A stretch of DNA of 64,000 nt. Source: Ralstonia pickettii. GTDB taxonomy: Bacteria; Pseudomonadota; Gammaproteobacteria; Burkholderiales; Burkholderiaceae. Location of the stretch: positions 2,542,001-2,606,000 of the forward strand of contig NZ_CP104381.1 in NCBI RefSeq assembly GCF_030582395.1, in the 5' to 3' direction. Within the stretch, counting starts at the first letter, position 1. Each line of letters opens with the position of its first letter. The notes beneath the pieces were generated by a model. The model worked only from the letters and a program-made list of their open reading frames with translations. It searched no databases and was not told the DNA's origin. This document shows, in pieces, positions 50,582-60,532 of the stretch. The position numbers and the translations under genes were made by a program.

Positions 50582-53500
50582 ATGCCTCGCCCGTCCCAGC
50601 CTCCCGAATCGCCGAAGTCCGATGGTGGACATGCCAGCACCCTGTCCACACGCGGGGTGGGCCGGCTCTCAGCCTGGGCGCAGCTGGTGAGACTTCTAAG
50701 CCGTGTCGGCGCGGGCATTGGGGCTGCGTTACGCGCCCCGATGTGGCGCAAGCTGTGGCGTTTGCTCTGGAAAACAACGGCGGCGCTGGCGGTCTTGGCC
50801 TTCGTGGGCATGTTGGCGGTGCGCTTCATCCTGTGGCCGCGCGCGGGCGCGGCGCGCGAGTGGATGGAGCGCGAGGCGTCCAGCGCACTGCATGCCACCG
50901 TCGGCATCGGCTCGCTTGAGACCTATTGGGAAGGCTGGCACCCAGCCTTCCGTGCCCAGCGCATCGACGCTCACGACACTGCGGGCCGTCTCACGTTCGC
51001 GGTACAGGACGTGCAGGCGCGGCTGTCCTGGCGCTCGTTGCTGCGCATGCAGGTGACCTTTGCCGCGCTGCACGCCACCCAGGCCGACCTTCTGGTACGG
51101 CGCGATACGCAAGGCGTCCTCTCCGTCGCCGGCATGCCGCTCAGCGCAGACACCGGCGGCGACAGCATCTTCCTGGACCAACTGCTCTCCCAAGGCAACA
51201 TCGATTTTCAGCAAGGCGCCGTCCGCTGGCTCGACGAGCAGCAGAAACTGCCCGAAGTGGCGCTGGGCAATGTGCGGCTGCAGCTACGCAGCGGCCCGAC
51301 GCGCCACAGGCTGGAGGCCAGCGGCACCTCGCCCACGCTGTTCAACGGCGCCATCAAACTCCACGCCGATTTCCGCCACGACCTGCTGGCCCGCCCCGGC
51401 GACTGGCGCCACTGGCATGGCCAGGCGTCCTGGCAGGTCGATACGCTGCAGCTGCCTTCTGTGCAGCGCTACGTGCCCGTGCTGGCCGCCGCCCAAAGCG
51501 GCACGCTGACCTCCGACGGCTCGGTGGAGTTTGCCGACGGCGTGTTCACGCGCAGCCAGGCGCGGCTGACCGGGCAGCAGCTCGATCTGCAAGTCCGCAA
51601 GGATCTGGAGCCGCTGCAGTTACGCAGCCTGCAGGCGCTGGCCACACATCAGCGCAATGCGCGCGGCGAGCACATCCTCCGCGTCGACACGCTGCTCTGG
51701 CAACCGTTGAACCTGCCCGCCCAACCGGCATCGATCCCCGAACTGGCGGGCCCAGGCATCCAGACGCCGACCAACCCGGCGGGCACGCCGCGCGGCTTGC
51801 GTAATGTCACCGTGGGATGGGCGCTCGACGCACGCGACGCCCTGCGCAGCCTGCAAGTCAAGGCCACGACGCTGGACCTGGCCGACCTGCGCAACATCGC
51901 CACCACGCTGCCGCTGCCCAGCAGCGTGCTGGAACCGCTGCGCACCAAACAACCCTCCGGCCGCATCGACGATCTCGACATCAACTGGCAGCGCGATGTG
52001 TCCCGCTGGCGGCCAAACACGCCGGCGCCCATGCACTTCACTGGCCGCGCCACGATGCGCCAGGTGTCGTTCGGCCCCGGCGCGCTGCCCGCGGTGCCGC
52101 CCGGCCAGCATCCCGAGCCCGCCGTGCCCGGCGTAGAAAACCTCTCCGGCAACGCCGTTTTCTCGAACGACAAGGGCACGCTGCGGATTGAGTCCAACGA
52201 CTCCGCGCTGCTGCTGCCAGGCACGTTTGCCGATGCCCGCGTGCCGCTGGACCGGCTGCAAGGCACGTTGCGCTGGACATATCGCAAGCAGGAACTCGTC
52301 GTCACCAGCGACAACCTTGCGTTCTCCAACGACGACCTGTCGGCGCGCATCACGGGCAGCTATCGTCACGCGCCGGACACCAGCCACCTCGGCACCATCG
52401 ACCTGAAGGGCTCGCTGGACCGCGCCAGCGTTGCGCGAGTGCCTCGCTATCTGCCGCTGTCCATCGGGCAACATCTGCGCGACTACCTGGGCGGTGCGCT
52501 GCAGGCCGGCACGGCTAGCAATGTGAATTTCGCCTTGGCGGGGGATCTGCACGACTTTCCGTTCCGGCCGCCGCACAAGGGTGTATTTCGCGTAGAAGTA
52601 CCGATGCAGGATGTGACGTACCAGCCGGCGCCGGTCGAAGCCGCGCACAACCCGCCCGGCCAGGCGCCGACGCACCCCGGCAGTTGGCCGGCATTCACGA
52701 ACATCGACGGCACGGTGACGTTCGATCGCGCATCGCTCGCGTTCAAAGTGGCGCGTGCCAAGGTGATGGGCGTAAATCTGCAGGACGTGAATGGCAGCCT
52801 GCCCGACATGGGCGACCGCAACCCGCTGCTGGCCATCGAAGGCCGCGGCGACGGCGCCACGCAGAATTTCCTGCAGTACATCGAAGCGAGCCCCATCAGC
52901 CAGTGGATCGGCCATTTCACCAAGGACGCCCGCGCCCAGGGCAACGCCACGCTGGCGCTCAAGCTGGACCTGCCCCTGCATGAAATGCGTTCGGCGCGGG
53001 CCCAAGGCAGCGTCACGTTCGTACGCAATGACGTCACGCTGGTCCCGCAGGCACCGCCGCTGACCGATGTCAACGGCGCGCTGACCTTCACGCAAAAGGG
53101 CATCGGTTTCGATAACCTGCGCGCGCGCTTTGCCGGCGGCGAAATCCGCCCTACGGGCGGCACCGCACCCGACGGCACGATCCGCATCCAGGTGGCGGGC
53201 ACCGCATCGGCCCAAGGGCTGCGTGAGACGACGCCGGAAAACAGCCCGGTGGCCGCCGTCGCCCGCTCGCTGGAGGGCACCGCCCCGTACAGCGCGACCA
53301 TCAGCGTCAAACAGCATCGGCCTCTCATTCAGGTCCAGTCGGATCTGACCCCGATGACGGTGCGTCTACCGGCACCGCTGAACAAGGCGGCTGGGCAGCC
53401 CTTGCCGGTGCGTTTCGAAATGCAACCGCTGGCGTCCAACAACGCCGTCGACGAAATCGTTCTGCAGGTCGGGAATATCGTCAGCGCCCGCTACGAGCAA

Positions 53501-54862
53501 CGCAACACAGGCAACGGCGTCGAGGTGCTGCGCGGCGGCATCGGTGTGCGGCAGCCGGTGCCGCAGCCGCAGGAAGGCGTGCAAGCCAATCTGGCGCTGG
53601 ATCAGTTGGACGTCGACGCCTGGCGCCATGCCTTTGCTGCACCCGCCCCTGACAAGAGCGCCAGCCAGATTGCCGCCGAACATGGTGCCAATGCAGCCAA
53701 CGCCTCCAACAACCACAGCGCGTATCTGCCCAGCCACCTGAACGCCCGCGCGCAGACGCTGCGCATTCTGGGCCGCGACTTCAACGCCGTACGCATCGAC
53801 GCCACGCGCGACGGTGCCAATTGGCAATCGACGATCGAATCGCGCGAAATTGCGGGCAGCGCGCGCTGGCACGCCGAAAGCGCTGCCGTGCCCTTCGGCG
53901 AGCTGACAATGCGCCTGTCGCGCATGAACATCCCAGACGCCAAGGAAGAGACGGCGCTCACCGAATCGTTGGCGAGCAGCTCGCAGGAAATTCCGTCGCT
54001 CGACCTCGTCGCCGAGAAGTTCGACTTGCGCGGCAAAGCGCTCGGCAAGCTGGAGATCAAGGCGCGCAGCCAGATCACCGATGGCGCGCCGGTATGGACG
54101 CTCGAGACGCTGAAGATCGAGCAGCCCGCCGCCACGCTCACGGCGCACGGTACGTGGCGCATCCCGCGACGCCTGCGTGGCGGCGGCGATGATCCGGAGC
54201 GCCGGACGCTGCTCGACTTCAACCTCGACCTGCGCGACACCGGCGACCTGCTGCAGAAGATGGGCTTCGCCAAGGTGATCGACGGAGCCAAGGGCAAGCT
54301 CGAAGGCCGCGTGGTGTGGCGCGGCTCGCCCATGTCGATCGACTACCCGACGCTCAACGGCCGCATGGCGCTGAACCTGGAGCGCGGCCAGTTCCTGCCC
54401 GTCGATCCGGGCCTGGCCAAGCTGGCCGGCGTGCTGAGCCTGCAGGGGCTGCTGCATTTCGCGACCGACCTGCGCAGCGCCACCGGGCGCGGCACGCCGT
54501 TCGAGAGCGTGGCAGCCACCGGCACCATCGCCAGCGGCATCGCACACACCGAAGATTTCGCCGTCAAGGGCCCGCAGTTCCAGGTGGCCATGCAGGGCTC
54601 GGCGAACATCCTCGATGAAACACAGGACCTGCGCGTCAAGGTCACGCCCAAGGTGGACGCCACGTCGGCCTCGCTGGCGGCGGCGTTCATCAACCCGGCC
54701 ATCGGGCTGGGCACGCTGGCCGCGCAACTGGTTCTGGGCGACCAGTTGTCGAAGGCCTTCGTCACGCAATACCACGTGACCGGCAGTTGGGCCGATCCGA
54801 AGATCGAGAAAGTCGCATCCAACAGCAATTCGGGCAGCCAATCGCAAACCTCGGCAAAATAG
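50582..54862 (+). CDS. yhdP: YhdP-family AsmA-like protein
   Basis: The 1426-residue protein has one N-terminal membrane helix (about residues 60-82) and a very long beta-rich periplasmic region with the YhdP central domain (DUF3971-like) and AsmA-like C-terminus (LNLERGQFLPVDPGLAKLAGVLSLQGL). YhdP-type proteins move phospholipids between the inner and outer membranes. It is divergent from glnE and precedes the amidase and tldD genes, a common order in this group. The ATG at 50582 is preferred. Confidence 0.9.
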   Translation: MPRPSQPPESPKSDGGHASTLSTRGVGRLSAWAQLVRLLSRVGAGIGAALRAPMWRKLWRLLWKTTAALAVLAFVGMLAVRFILWPRAGAAREWMEREASSALHATVGIGSLETYWEGWHPAFRAQRIDAHDTAGRLTFAVQDVQARLSWRSLLRMQVTFAALHATQADLLVRRDTQGVLSVAGMPLSADTGGDSIFLDQLLSQGNIDFQQGAVRWLDEQQKLPEVALGNVRLQLRSGPTRHRLEASGTSPTLFNGAIKLHADFRHDLLARPGDWRHWHGQASWQVDTLQLPSVQRYVPVLAAAQSGTLTSDGSVEFADGVFTRSQARLTGQQLDLQVRKDLEPLQLRSLQALATHQRNARGEHILRVDTLLWQPLNLPAQPASIPELAGPGIQTPTNPAGTPRGLRNVTVGWALDARDALRSLQVKATTLDLADLRNIATTLPLPSSVLEPLRTKQPSGRIDDLDINWQRDVSRWRPNTPAPMHFTGRATMRQVSFGPGALPAVPPGQHPEPAVPGVENLSGNAVFSNDKGTLRIESNDSALLLPGTFADARVPLDRLQGTLRWTYRKQELVVTSDNLAFSNDDLSARITGSYRHAPDTSHLGTIDLKGSLDRASVARVPRYLPLSIGQHLRDYLGGALQAGTASNVNFALAGDLHDFPFRPPHKGVFRVEVPMQDVTYQPAPVEAAHNPPGQAPTHPGSWPAFTNIDGTVTFDRASLAFKVARAKVMGVNLQDVNGSLPDMGDRNPLLAIEGRGDGATQNFLQYIEASPISQWIGHFTKDARAQGNATLALKLDLPLHEMRSARAQGSVTFVRNDVTLVPQAPPLTDVNGALTFTQKGIGFDNLRARFAGGEIRPTGGTAPDGTIRIQVAGTASAQGLRETTPENSPVAAVARSLEGTAPYSATISVKQHRPLIQVQSDLTPMTVRLPAPLNKAAGQPLPVRFEMQPLASNNAVDEIVLQVGNIVSARYEQRNTGNGVEVLRGGIGVRQPVPQPQEGVQANLALDQLDVDAWRHAFAAPAPDKSASQIAAEHGANAANASNNHSAYLPSHLNARAQTLRILGRDFNAVRIDATRDGANWQSTIESREIAGSARWHAESAAVPFGELTMRLSRMNIPDAKEETALTESLASSSQEIPSLDLVAEKFDLRGKALGKLEIKARSQITDGAPVWTLETLKIEQPAATLTAHGTWRIPRRLRGGGDDPERRTLLDFNLDLRDTGDLLQKMGFAKVIDGAKGKLEGRVVWRGSPMSIDYPTLNGRMALNLERGQFLPVDPGLAKLAGVLSLQGLLHFATDLRSATGRGTPFESVAATGTIASGIAHTEDFAVKGPQFQVAMQGSANILDETQDLRVKVTPKVDATSASLAAAFINPAIGLGTLAAQLVLGDQLSKAFVTQYHVTGSWADPKIEKVASNSNSGSQSQTSAK

Positions 54863-54867
54863 GCCCC

Positions 54868-55737
54868 ATGACTTCGACCACCGTTGCTCCGGCCCCCGTC
54901 GCATCCGGCATGGATGCGCCTTTCGATGCACCTTTTCGCGTCGCCGCCATCCAGACGGTGACGGCCATCGATGTGGACCACAACCTCGCGCGGGCAGATG
55001 CGCTGCTTGCCGAAGCGGCCGCCCAGGGTGCCCAACTCGCGTTGCTGCCTGAATACTTCTGCATGATGGGCCGCAAGGACAGCGACAAGGTCGCTATCCG
55101 CGAAGGCGACCAGGATGGCCCGATCCAGACTTTCCTTGCCAATGCCGCACGCCGCCACAAGCTGTGGCTCGTCGGCGGCACGTTGCCGATGTGGTGCGAA
55201 GACGAACAGCGCGTGCGCAATACGTCGCTCGCATTCAACCCGGCCGGATTGCGTGTCGCACTCTACGACAAGATCCACCTGTTCAACTTCGTGCGCGGCG
55301 AAGAGCGCTACGACGAGGCCCGCACCATCGAGCCCGGCGCCACTCCGGTCGCCTTCGACGCACCATGCGGCCGTGTCGGCATGTCCGTGTGCTACGACCT
55401 GCGCTTTCCGGAGCTGTATCGGGCGCTGGCGGCACAGGGCAACCTGAACTTGATTCTGATGCCGGCGGCCTTCACCTACGTGACCGGCGCCGCGCACTGG
55501 GAAATCCTCCTGCGCGCCCGCGCCATCGAAAACCAGTGTTATGTGCTGGCTGCCGCTCAGGGCGGGCGCCATGAAAACGGCCGCCGCACGTGGGGCCATT
55601 CCATGCTGGTCGACCCGTGGGGGGAAATCATTGCCTCCGTGCCCGAGGGCGAAGGCGTTGCCATCGGAGACATGGACCCCGCCCGCATCGCCCAAGTGCG
55701 CCGGGATCTGCCGGCGCTCAAGCACCGCGTGATGTAA
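54868..55737 (+). CDS. Carbon-nitrogen hydrolase, deaminated glutathione amidase type
   Basis: The 289-residue nitrilase-superfamily enzyme has the catalytic triad Glu62 (LLPEYF), Lys135 (YDKIHLFN) and Cys175 (MSVCYDLRFPELYR). The YDKIHLF and CYDLRFPELYR forms match Nit1/YbeM deaminated glutathione amidases, a metabolite-repair function. It lies 5 bases after yhdP and 30 bases before tldD. Confidence 0.9.
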   Translation: MTSTTVAPAPVASGMDAPFDAPFRVAAIQTVTAIDVDHNLARADALLAEAAAQGAQLALLPEYFCMMGRKDSDKVAIREGDQDGPIQTFLANAARRHKLWLVGGTLPMWCEDEQRVRNTSLAFNPAGLRVALYDKIHLFNFVRGEERYDEARTIEPGATPVAFDAPCGRVGMSVCYDLRFPELYRALAAQGNLNLILMPAAFTYVTGAAHWEILLRARAIENQCYVLAAAQGGRHENGRRTWGHSMLVDPWGEIIASVPEGEGVAIGDMDPARIAQVRRDLPALKHRVM

Positions 55738-55767
55738 GCCAATCGATTTTTTTTGCGAGAACCGACC

Positions 55768-57231
55768 ATGAACGCAGGCGACATCGCCATCCAGAATCTG
55801 TCCATCGCGCGCCGCGTGCTGCTCGATCCGTACGGCCTTGATGAAGCGCATCTGCAGCGCGCGCTGGCCGACATCTTCACGCACCGCGTGAACTATGCCG
55901 ATCTGTACTTCCAGTACACCCGCAACGAGGCATGGAGCCTGGAAGAAGGCATCGTCAAATCCGGCAGCTTCAGCATCGACCAGGGTGTGGGCGTGCGTGC
56001 CGTGTCGGGCGACCGCACCGCGTTTGCCTACTCCGACGACATCAGCCTCCCCGCCCTGATGCAGGCCGCTGCTGCCACGCGCACGATCGGCAAAGCCGGT
56101 TCCGGCCGCGTGAAGGTCGCCAGCAGCCTGGCCAGCACCCCGGGCAGCCACTCGCTGTATGCACCGAATGACCCGCTCGATTCGATGACGGCCTCCGAAA
56201 AGGTGGCCCTGCTCGAGCGAATCGAAAAGCTCGCCCGCGCCAAAGACCCGCGCGTGGTGCAGGTCATGGCCGGTCTGGCCGGCGAATACGACGTGATGCT
56301 CGTCGCGCGCAGCGACGGCGTGATCGCCGCAGATGTGCGCCCGCTGGTGCGCATCTCCGTCACCGTCATCGCCGAGCAGAACGGTCGCCGCGAAATGGGC
56401 AGCTCCGGTGGCGGGGGCCGCTATGCCTACGGCTACTTCACCGACGAACTGCTGCGCGAATACGTGGATGAGGCGGTTTCGTCCGCACTCGTCAACCTGG
56501 AAGCCAAACCGGCACCGGCCGGCACGATGACCGTGGTGCTCGGCCCGGGCTGGCCGGGCGTGCTTCTGCACGAAGCCATCGGCCACGGGCTGGAAGGCGA
56601 CTTCAACCGCAAGGGCTCGTCGGCGTTTTCCGGCCGCATGGGCGAGCGCGTGGCCGCCAAGGGCGTCACGGTGGTGGATGACGGCACGCTTGCCAACCGC
56701 CGCGGCTCACTGAACCTCGACGACGAGGGCAATCCCACGCAGTGCAACACGCTCATCGAAGACGGCATCCTCACCGGCTACATGCAGGACACGCTCAACG
56801 CGCGCCTGATGAAGATGCCCGTGACCGGCAATGCCCGCCGCGAGAGCTACGCTGCCCTGCCCATGCCGCGCATGACCAACACGTACATGCTCGGCGGCGA
56901 CAAGGACCCGCAAGAGATCATCGCCAGCGTCAAGAAAGGCCTGTATGCGGTCAACTTCGGCGGCGGCCAGGTCGACATCACCAATGGCAAGTTCGTCTTC
57001 TCGGCAAGCGAGGCCTACCTGATCGAAGACGGCAAGATCACCGCGCCGGTCAAGGGCGCGACGCTGGTCGGCAGCGGCCCGGAATCGCTCAAGCACGTGA
57101 CCATGATCGGCAACGACATGCGCCTCGATTCGGGCATCGGCGTGTGCGGCAAGGAAGGCCAGAGCGTGCCGGTGGGCGTAGGCCAGCCGACCCTACGCAT
57201 GGAGAACATGACGGTGGGCGGCACAGTTTGA
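55768..57231 (+). CDS. tldD: Metalloprotease TldD
   Basis: The 487-residue subunit of the TldD/TldE (PmbA) protease has the zinc-binding HExxxH motif in [11 protein letters not shown] and the GGTV C-terminus typical of TldD. The complex trims unfolded peptides and matures some ribosomal peptides. tldE/pmbA is not in this window. The ATG at 55768 is chosen over one 15 bases upstream. Confidence 0.95.
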   Translation: MNAGDIAIQNLSIARRVLLDPYGLDEAHLQRALADIFTHRVNYADLYFQYTRNEAWSLEEGIVKSGSFSIDQGVGVRAVSGDRTAFAYSDDISLPALMQAAAATRTIGKAGSGRVKVASSLASTPGSHSLYAPNDPLDSMTASEKVALLERIEKLARAKDPRVVQVMAGLAGEYDVMLVARSDGVIAADVRPLVRISVTVIAEQNGRREMGSSGGGGRYAYGYFTDELLREYVDEAVSSALVNLEAKPAPAGTMTVVLGPGWPGVLLHEAIGHGLEGDFNRKGSSAFSGRMGERVAAKGVTVVDDGTLANRRGSLNLDDEGNPTQCNTLIEDGILTGYMQDTLNARLMKMPVTGNARRESYAALPMPRMTNTYMLGGDKDPQEIIASVKKGLYAVNFGGGQVDITNGKFVFSASEAYLIEDGKITAPVKGATLVGSGPESLKHVTMIGNDMRLDSGIGVCGKEGQSVPVGVGQPTLRMENMTVGGTV

Positions 57232-57279
57232 TTGCCCTCACACCGTCGTTTTGGCGCCGCAGGCACGGAAAATCGGCGC

Positions 57280-57308
57280 TTGCGGCCCTCAAAAAAAGGG
57301 TTTATAAA
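57280..57308 (+). promoter_or_regulatory. Sigma-70-type promoter of the aroG leader
   Basis: TTGCGG (57280-57285), a 17-base spacer and TATAAA (57303-57308). Transcription would start near 57315, about 75 bases before the leader peptide and 305 bases before aroG. Confidence 0.6.
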
Positions 57309-57388
57309 GACGGTTCGATTGGTGCGGCGCAGTAGGTTCAAGCCAACTGAGCGCCACAAATTTTCCTGCATTGCCTCGTTTTCCTCTC

Positions 57389-57472
57389 ATGTCCTTCGCC
57401 AAGTTTTTTTACTTTTACTTTTGGCATCTCGCACCGCTGGCGGAAGGAGAGGGGCGCTTGCAGCAAAAATAA
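57389..57472 (+). CDS. Probable aroG leader peptide (27 residues, aromatic-rich)
   Basis: A 27-codon frame reads MSFAK, then seven consecutive aromatic codons FFYFYFW (57404-57424), then a hydrophilic end with stop TAA at 57470-57472. It sits between a promoter and a terminator hairpin ahead of DAHP synthase, the classic layout of amino-acid attenuation. No Shine-Dalgarno sequence is visible before the ATG, and a TTG 18 bases upstream is in frame. The end of the frame overlaps the antiterminator strand (57435-57443). Stalling at Phe, Tyr or Trp codons would expose that strand. Confidence 0.75.
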   Translation: MSFAKFFYFYFWHLAPLAEGEGRLQQK

Positions 57473-57490
57473 AGCACCCAGCAGATACCG

Positions 57491-57521
57491 AAAACCGCCA
57501 GCGACCCTGGCGGTTTTTTTT
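57491..57521 (+). terminator. Attenuator terminator upstream of aroG
   Basis: AAAACCGCCAG (57491-57501), a 5-base loop and CTGGCGGTTTT (57507-57517) running into eight T residues. It is a strong intrinsic terminator about 100 bases ahead of aroG. Its left arm plus two bases (57495-57503, CCGCCAGCG) is exactly complementary to CGCTGGCGG at 57435-57443, so the terminator and the antiterminator cannot form together. Confidence 0.88.
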
Positions 57522-57619
57522 CGCCCTGTCACCTGCCCCACCCCGGCACCGACGCGAAACATGATCCGAACACAGTAGACGTTTCCAATAGAACTCAAGA
57601 CACATCCCCGGAGCATTCC

Positions 57620-58699
57620 ATGCCGAAGAACACCGACGATTTGCGCATTCGCGAACTGAAAGAGCTGACGCCGCCGTCGCATCTGATCCGCGAATTCCCG
57701 TGCAGCGACACCGTGTCCGACCTGATCTACCAAAGCCGGAACGCGATGCACCGCATCCTGCATGGCATGGACGACCGCCTGATCGTCATCATCGGCCCCT
57801 GCTCCATCCACGACACCAAGGCAGCGATGGACTACGCCCGCCGCCTGGTCGAGCAGCGCGAGCGCTTCAAGAACGAGCTGGAAATCGTGATGCGCGTGTA
57901 CTTCGAAAAGCCCCGCACCACGGTGGGCTGGAAGGGTCTGATCAACGATCCGCACATGGACGGCAGCTTCAAGATCAACGACGGCCTGCGCACCGCACGC
58001 GAGCTGCTGATGAATATCAACGAACTGGGCCTGCCCGCCGGCACCGAATACCTCGACGTGATCAGCCCGCAGTACATCGCCGATCTGGTGAGTTGGGGCG
58101 CGATCGGTGCGCGCACCACCGAAAGCCAGGTGCACCGCGAGCTGGCTTCAGGCCTGTCGTGCCCGGTCGGTTTCAAGAACGGCACCGACGGCAACGTGAA
58201 GATCGCCGTGGACGCCATCAAGGCCGCATCGCAGCCGCACCACTTCCTGTCGGTCACCAAGGGCGGCCACTCGGCTATCGTGTCGACGGCCGGCAACGAG
58301 GATTGCCACATCATCCTGCGCGGCGGCAAGGCGCCCAACTACGACGCTGCCAGCGTGCAGGAAGCCTGCGACGCCATCTCCAAGTCGGGCCTGGCCGCGC
58401 GCCTGATGATCGATGCCTCGCACGCCAACAGCAGCAAGAAGCACGAAAACCAGATTCCGGTGTGCGAAGACATCGGCCGCCAGATGGCAGCCGGCGATAA
58501 CCGCATCGTCGGGGTGATGGTGGAATCGCACATCAACGCCGGTCGCCAGGACCACGTGCAAGGCACGCCGGTGTCCGACCTCGTCTACGGCCAGAGCGTG
58601 ACCGACGCCTGCATCGGCTGGGACGATTCGGTGAAGGTGCTGGAAACGCTGGCCGACGCCGTGCGCAAGCGCCGTCTCGTGCCGGGCAGCGGCAACTGA
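57620..58699 (+). CDS. aroG: 3-deoxy-7-phosphoheptulonate (DAHP) synthase, class I
   Basis: The 359-residue enzyme joins phosphoenolpyruvate and erythrose 4-phosphate at the entry to the shikimate pathway. The class I (AroFGH) signatures IIGPCSIHDTKAAMDYA, RVYFEKPRTTVGWKGLINDP, GARTTESQVHRELASGLSCPVGFKNGTDG and DASHANSSKKH are present. Which aromatic amino acid inhibits it cannot be read from the sequence with confidence. A GGAG lies 9 bases before the ATG. Expression is probably set by the attenuator just upstream. Confidence 0.96.
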   Translation: MPKNTDDLRIRELKELTPPSHLIREFPCSDTVSDLIYQSRNAMHRILHGMDDRLIVIIGPCSIHDTKAAMDYARRLVEQRERFKNELEIVMRVYFEKPRTTVGWKGLINDPHMDGSFKINDGLRTARELLMNINELGLPAGTEYLDVISPQYIADLVSWGAIGARTTESQVHRELASGLSCPVGFKNGTDGNVKIAVDAIKAASQPHHFLSVTKGGHSAIVSTAGNEDCHIILRGGKAPNYDAASVQEACDAISKSGLAARLMIDASHANSSKKHENQIPVCEDIGRQMAAGDNRIVGVMVESHINAGRQDHVQGTPVSDLVYGQSVTDACIGWDDSVKVLETLADAVRKRRLVPGSGN

Positions 58700-58721
58700 A
58701 ACGCCATCAAGTTGATTTGGG

Positions 58722-58750
58722 AAGGGCGCCTGCGGGCGTCCTTTTTCTTT
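58722..58750 (+). terminator. Rho-independent terminator after aroG
   Basis: AAGGGCGCC-TGCG-GGCGTCCTT, a 9-bp stem with one G-U pair, followed by TTTCTTT-like sequence, 23 bases after the aroG stop. Confidence 0.75.
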
Positions 58751-58869
58751 GCGCGCGCATCAACGCGCAGATCTATAACAAATGTGAGCGAGACGTATCA
58801 AAGTCACACAAGTGCGTTGTCTTTGACATATCGTAGGTGGGTTCCCCCCCTGCTCTTTCGGAGGCACCC

Positions 58870-59772
58870 ATGGCAGACAACCTGGCGGACACCGCCGTCA
58901 ACACCGCAAGCAAGTACCAGGCAATCGTGGCGCAGTACGCCACCGACGTCGGCATGAAGATACTCGGCGCCATCGTCTTCTGGGTCGTCGGCCGCTGGCT
59001 GATCAACCTCGCGGTGCGCATGGTAGAGGCTTCACTGAGCCGACAGAAGGTCGATCCGACCGTGCTGCGGTATGTCGGCTCCATCATCACCGTCACGCTG
59101 AATGTGCTGCTGGTGATCGGCATCCTCGGCTATTTCGGCATCCAGACGACGACGTTCGCGGCGCTGATTGCCGCAGCCGGTGTGGCCATCGGCATGGCGT
59201 GGTCGGGGCTGCTGTCCAACTTTGCGGCGGGCGCGTTCCTGATCGTGCTGCGGCCGTTCAAAGTGGGCGACTTTGTGACGGCCGGCGGCGTGACGGGCAC
59301 GATCAAGGAGATCGGCCTGTTTGCCACGACCATCAACACGCCGGACAACGTGGTCACGATTGTGGGCAACGGCAAGATCTTCGCCGACACGATCCAGAAC
59401 TACACCTCCAACCCTTTCCGCCGCGTCGAGCTGAAGGCGCAACTGGCGGGCAGCGCAGACCACCGCGCCGCCATCACGCTGCTCAAGGAGAGGATTGCCG
59501 CGATTCCCAACGTGCTGACGGATCCGGCCGTCGATGTGGAAATTCTGGAATTCAACCTGGTGGGGCCCGTGCTGGCCGTGCGCCCGTACACGCACAACGA
59601 CAACTACTGGCAGGTCTATTTCGACACCAACCGCACGATCAAGGAAGCGCTGGCCGAAGGCGGCTTCCCGGCGCCCACGCCATCGCAGGCCCTGACCATC
59701 ACCACGCCGGGGCAGTTGGCGGGCTTGGCTGCCGTGGCACAAAGCACGACTACACCGACCACCGTGAACTGA
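58870..59772 (+). CDS. mscS: Mechanosensitive channel of small conductance (MscS family)
   Basis: The 300-residue protein has three N-terminal membrane helices, with the pore helix rich in Gly and Ala (AALIAAAGVAIGMAWSGLLSNFAAG), then the cytoplasmic beta domain (VGDFVTAGGVTGTIKEIGLFAT) and C-terminal cage domain. It opens under membrane tension to release osmolytes. ATG at 58870 follows a GGAGG site and is preferred to one 33 bases upstream. Confidence 0.93.
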   Translation: MADNLADTAVNTASKYQAIVAQYATDVGMKILGAIVFWVVGRWLINLAVRMVEASLSRQKVDPTVLRYVGSIITVTLNVLLVIGILGYFGIQTTTFAALIAAAGVAIGMAWSGLLSNFAAGAFLIVLRPFKVGDFVTAGGVTGTIKEIGLFATTINTPDNVVTIVGNGKIFADTIQNYTSNPFRRVELKAQLAGSADHRAAITLLKERIAAIPNVLTDPAVDVEILEFNLVGPVLAVRPYTHNDNYWQVYFDTNRTIKEALAEGGFPAPTPSQALTITTPGQLAGLAAVAQSTTTPTTVN

Positions 59773-59789
59773 TCCACGCGGTGCACGGC

Positions 59790-59828
59790 AAACGGCCCGG
59801 CCGAGGTAGCAACCTCGCCGGGCCGTTT
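59790..59828. terminator. Strong bidirectional terminator between mscS and the cobalamin adenosyltransferase gene
   Basis: AAACGGCCCGG...CCGGGCCGTTT arms extended by CGAGGT/ACCTCG give a stem of about 17 bp with one bulged C and a 4-base loop. T-runs are short on both strands. The genes on either side converge on it. Confidence 0.8.
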
Positions 59829-59853
59829 CTCTTACGTTAAGTGTCGAGGCCGA

Positions 59854-60411
59854 TCAGGCTGGCTTGTGTTCGTCGCGCTTCCACAGCACGTCCGTGCCGC
59901 CATCTGCGCGATTGAGCACGCGGGCCAGCACGAACAGCAGGTCCGACAGGCGGTTGACGTATTGGCGCGGCGCCTCGCCAATGGTCTCTGCGCGGCCCAG
60001 TGCAACGATGCTGCGCTCGGCACGGCGCGCGACGGTGCGGCAGACATGCGCCTGTGCCGCAGCGCGACTGCCACCGGGCAGGATGAATTCGGCCAGCCGG
60101 GGAAGATCGGCGTTGTAATCGGCCAACCATTGATCGAGCCGCAACACGTGCGCTGTCGTCACCATCGTGTAGCCGGGAATGCACAGTTCGCCACCCAGAT
60201 CGAACAGGTCGTGCTGGATGGCCGTGAGCGCCGCGCGCACGCCGTCGGGCAGCGTTTCCGTGAGCAGCACGCCGATGTGCGAGTTCAGCTCGTCGACGTC
60301 GCCGATGGCGGCGATGCGCAGGCTGTCCTTGGCCGTGCGGCTGCCGTCGCCGAGGCCGGTGGTCCCGTCGTCGCCGGTGCGGGTGGCGATTTTGGATAGG
60401 CGGTTGCCCAA
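59854..60411 (-). CDS. Cob(I)alamin adenosyltransferase, PduO type
   Basis: The 185-residue enzyme transfers the adenosyl group of ATP to cobalamin. The N-terminal ATP-binding block KIATRTGDDGTTGLGDGSR, IGDVDELNSHIGV, FDLGGELCIPG and the C-terminal RRAERSIVALG...YVNRLSDLLFVLARVLN match PduO/YvqK-type adenosyltransferases rather than the CobO type. It is divergent from the FAD oxidase gene. Confidence 0.94.
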   Translation of the reverse strand: MGNRLSKIATRTGDDGTTGLGDGSRTAKDSLRIAAIGDVDELNSHIGVLLTETLPDGVRAALTAIQHDLFDLGGELCIPGYTMVTTAHVLRLDQWLADYNADLPRLAEFILPGGSRAAAQAHVCRTVARRAERSIVALGRAETIGEAPRQYVNRLSDLLFVLARVLNRADGGTDVLWKRDEHKPA

Positions 60412-60532
60412 GGTGCGTCTCCTGTTCCTGTATTGGCGCGTTGCAAGCCGCCATTATCGCAAGCGGCGTGCAACCCCGGCGTTAGAATGATTCATTGGCC
60501 CGCCGAGAGCCGCACAACATTGCGAGACCCCC

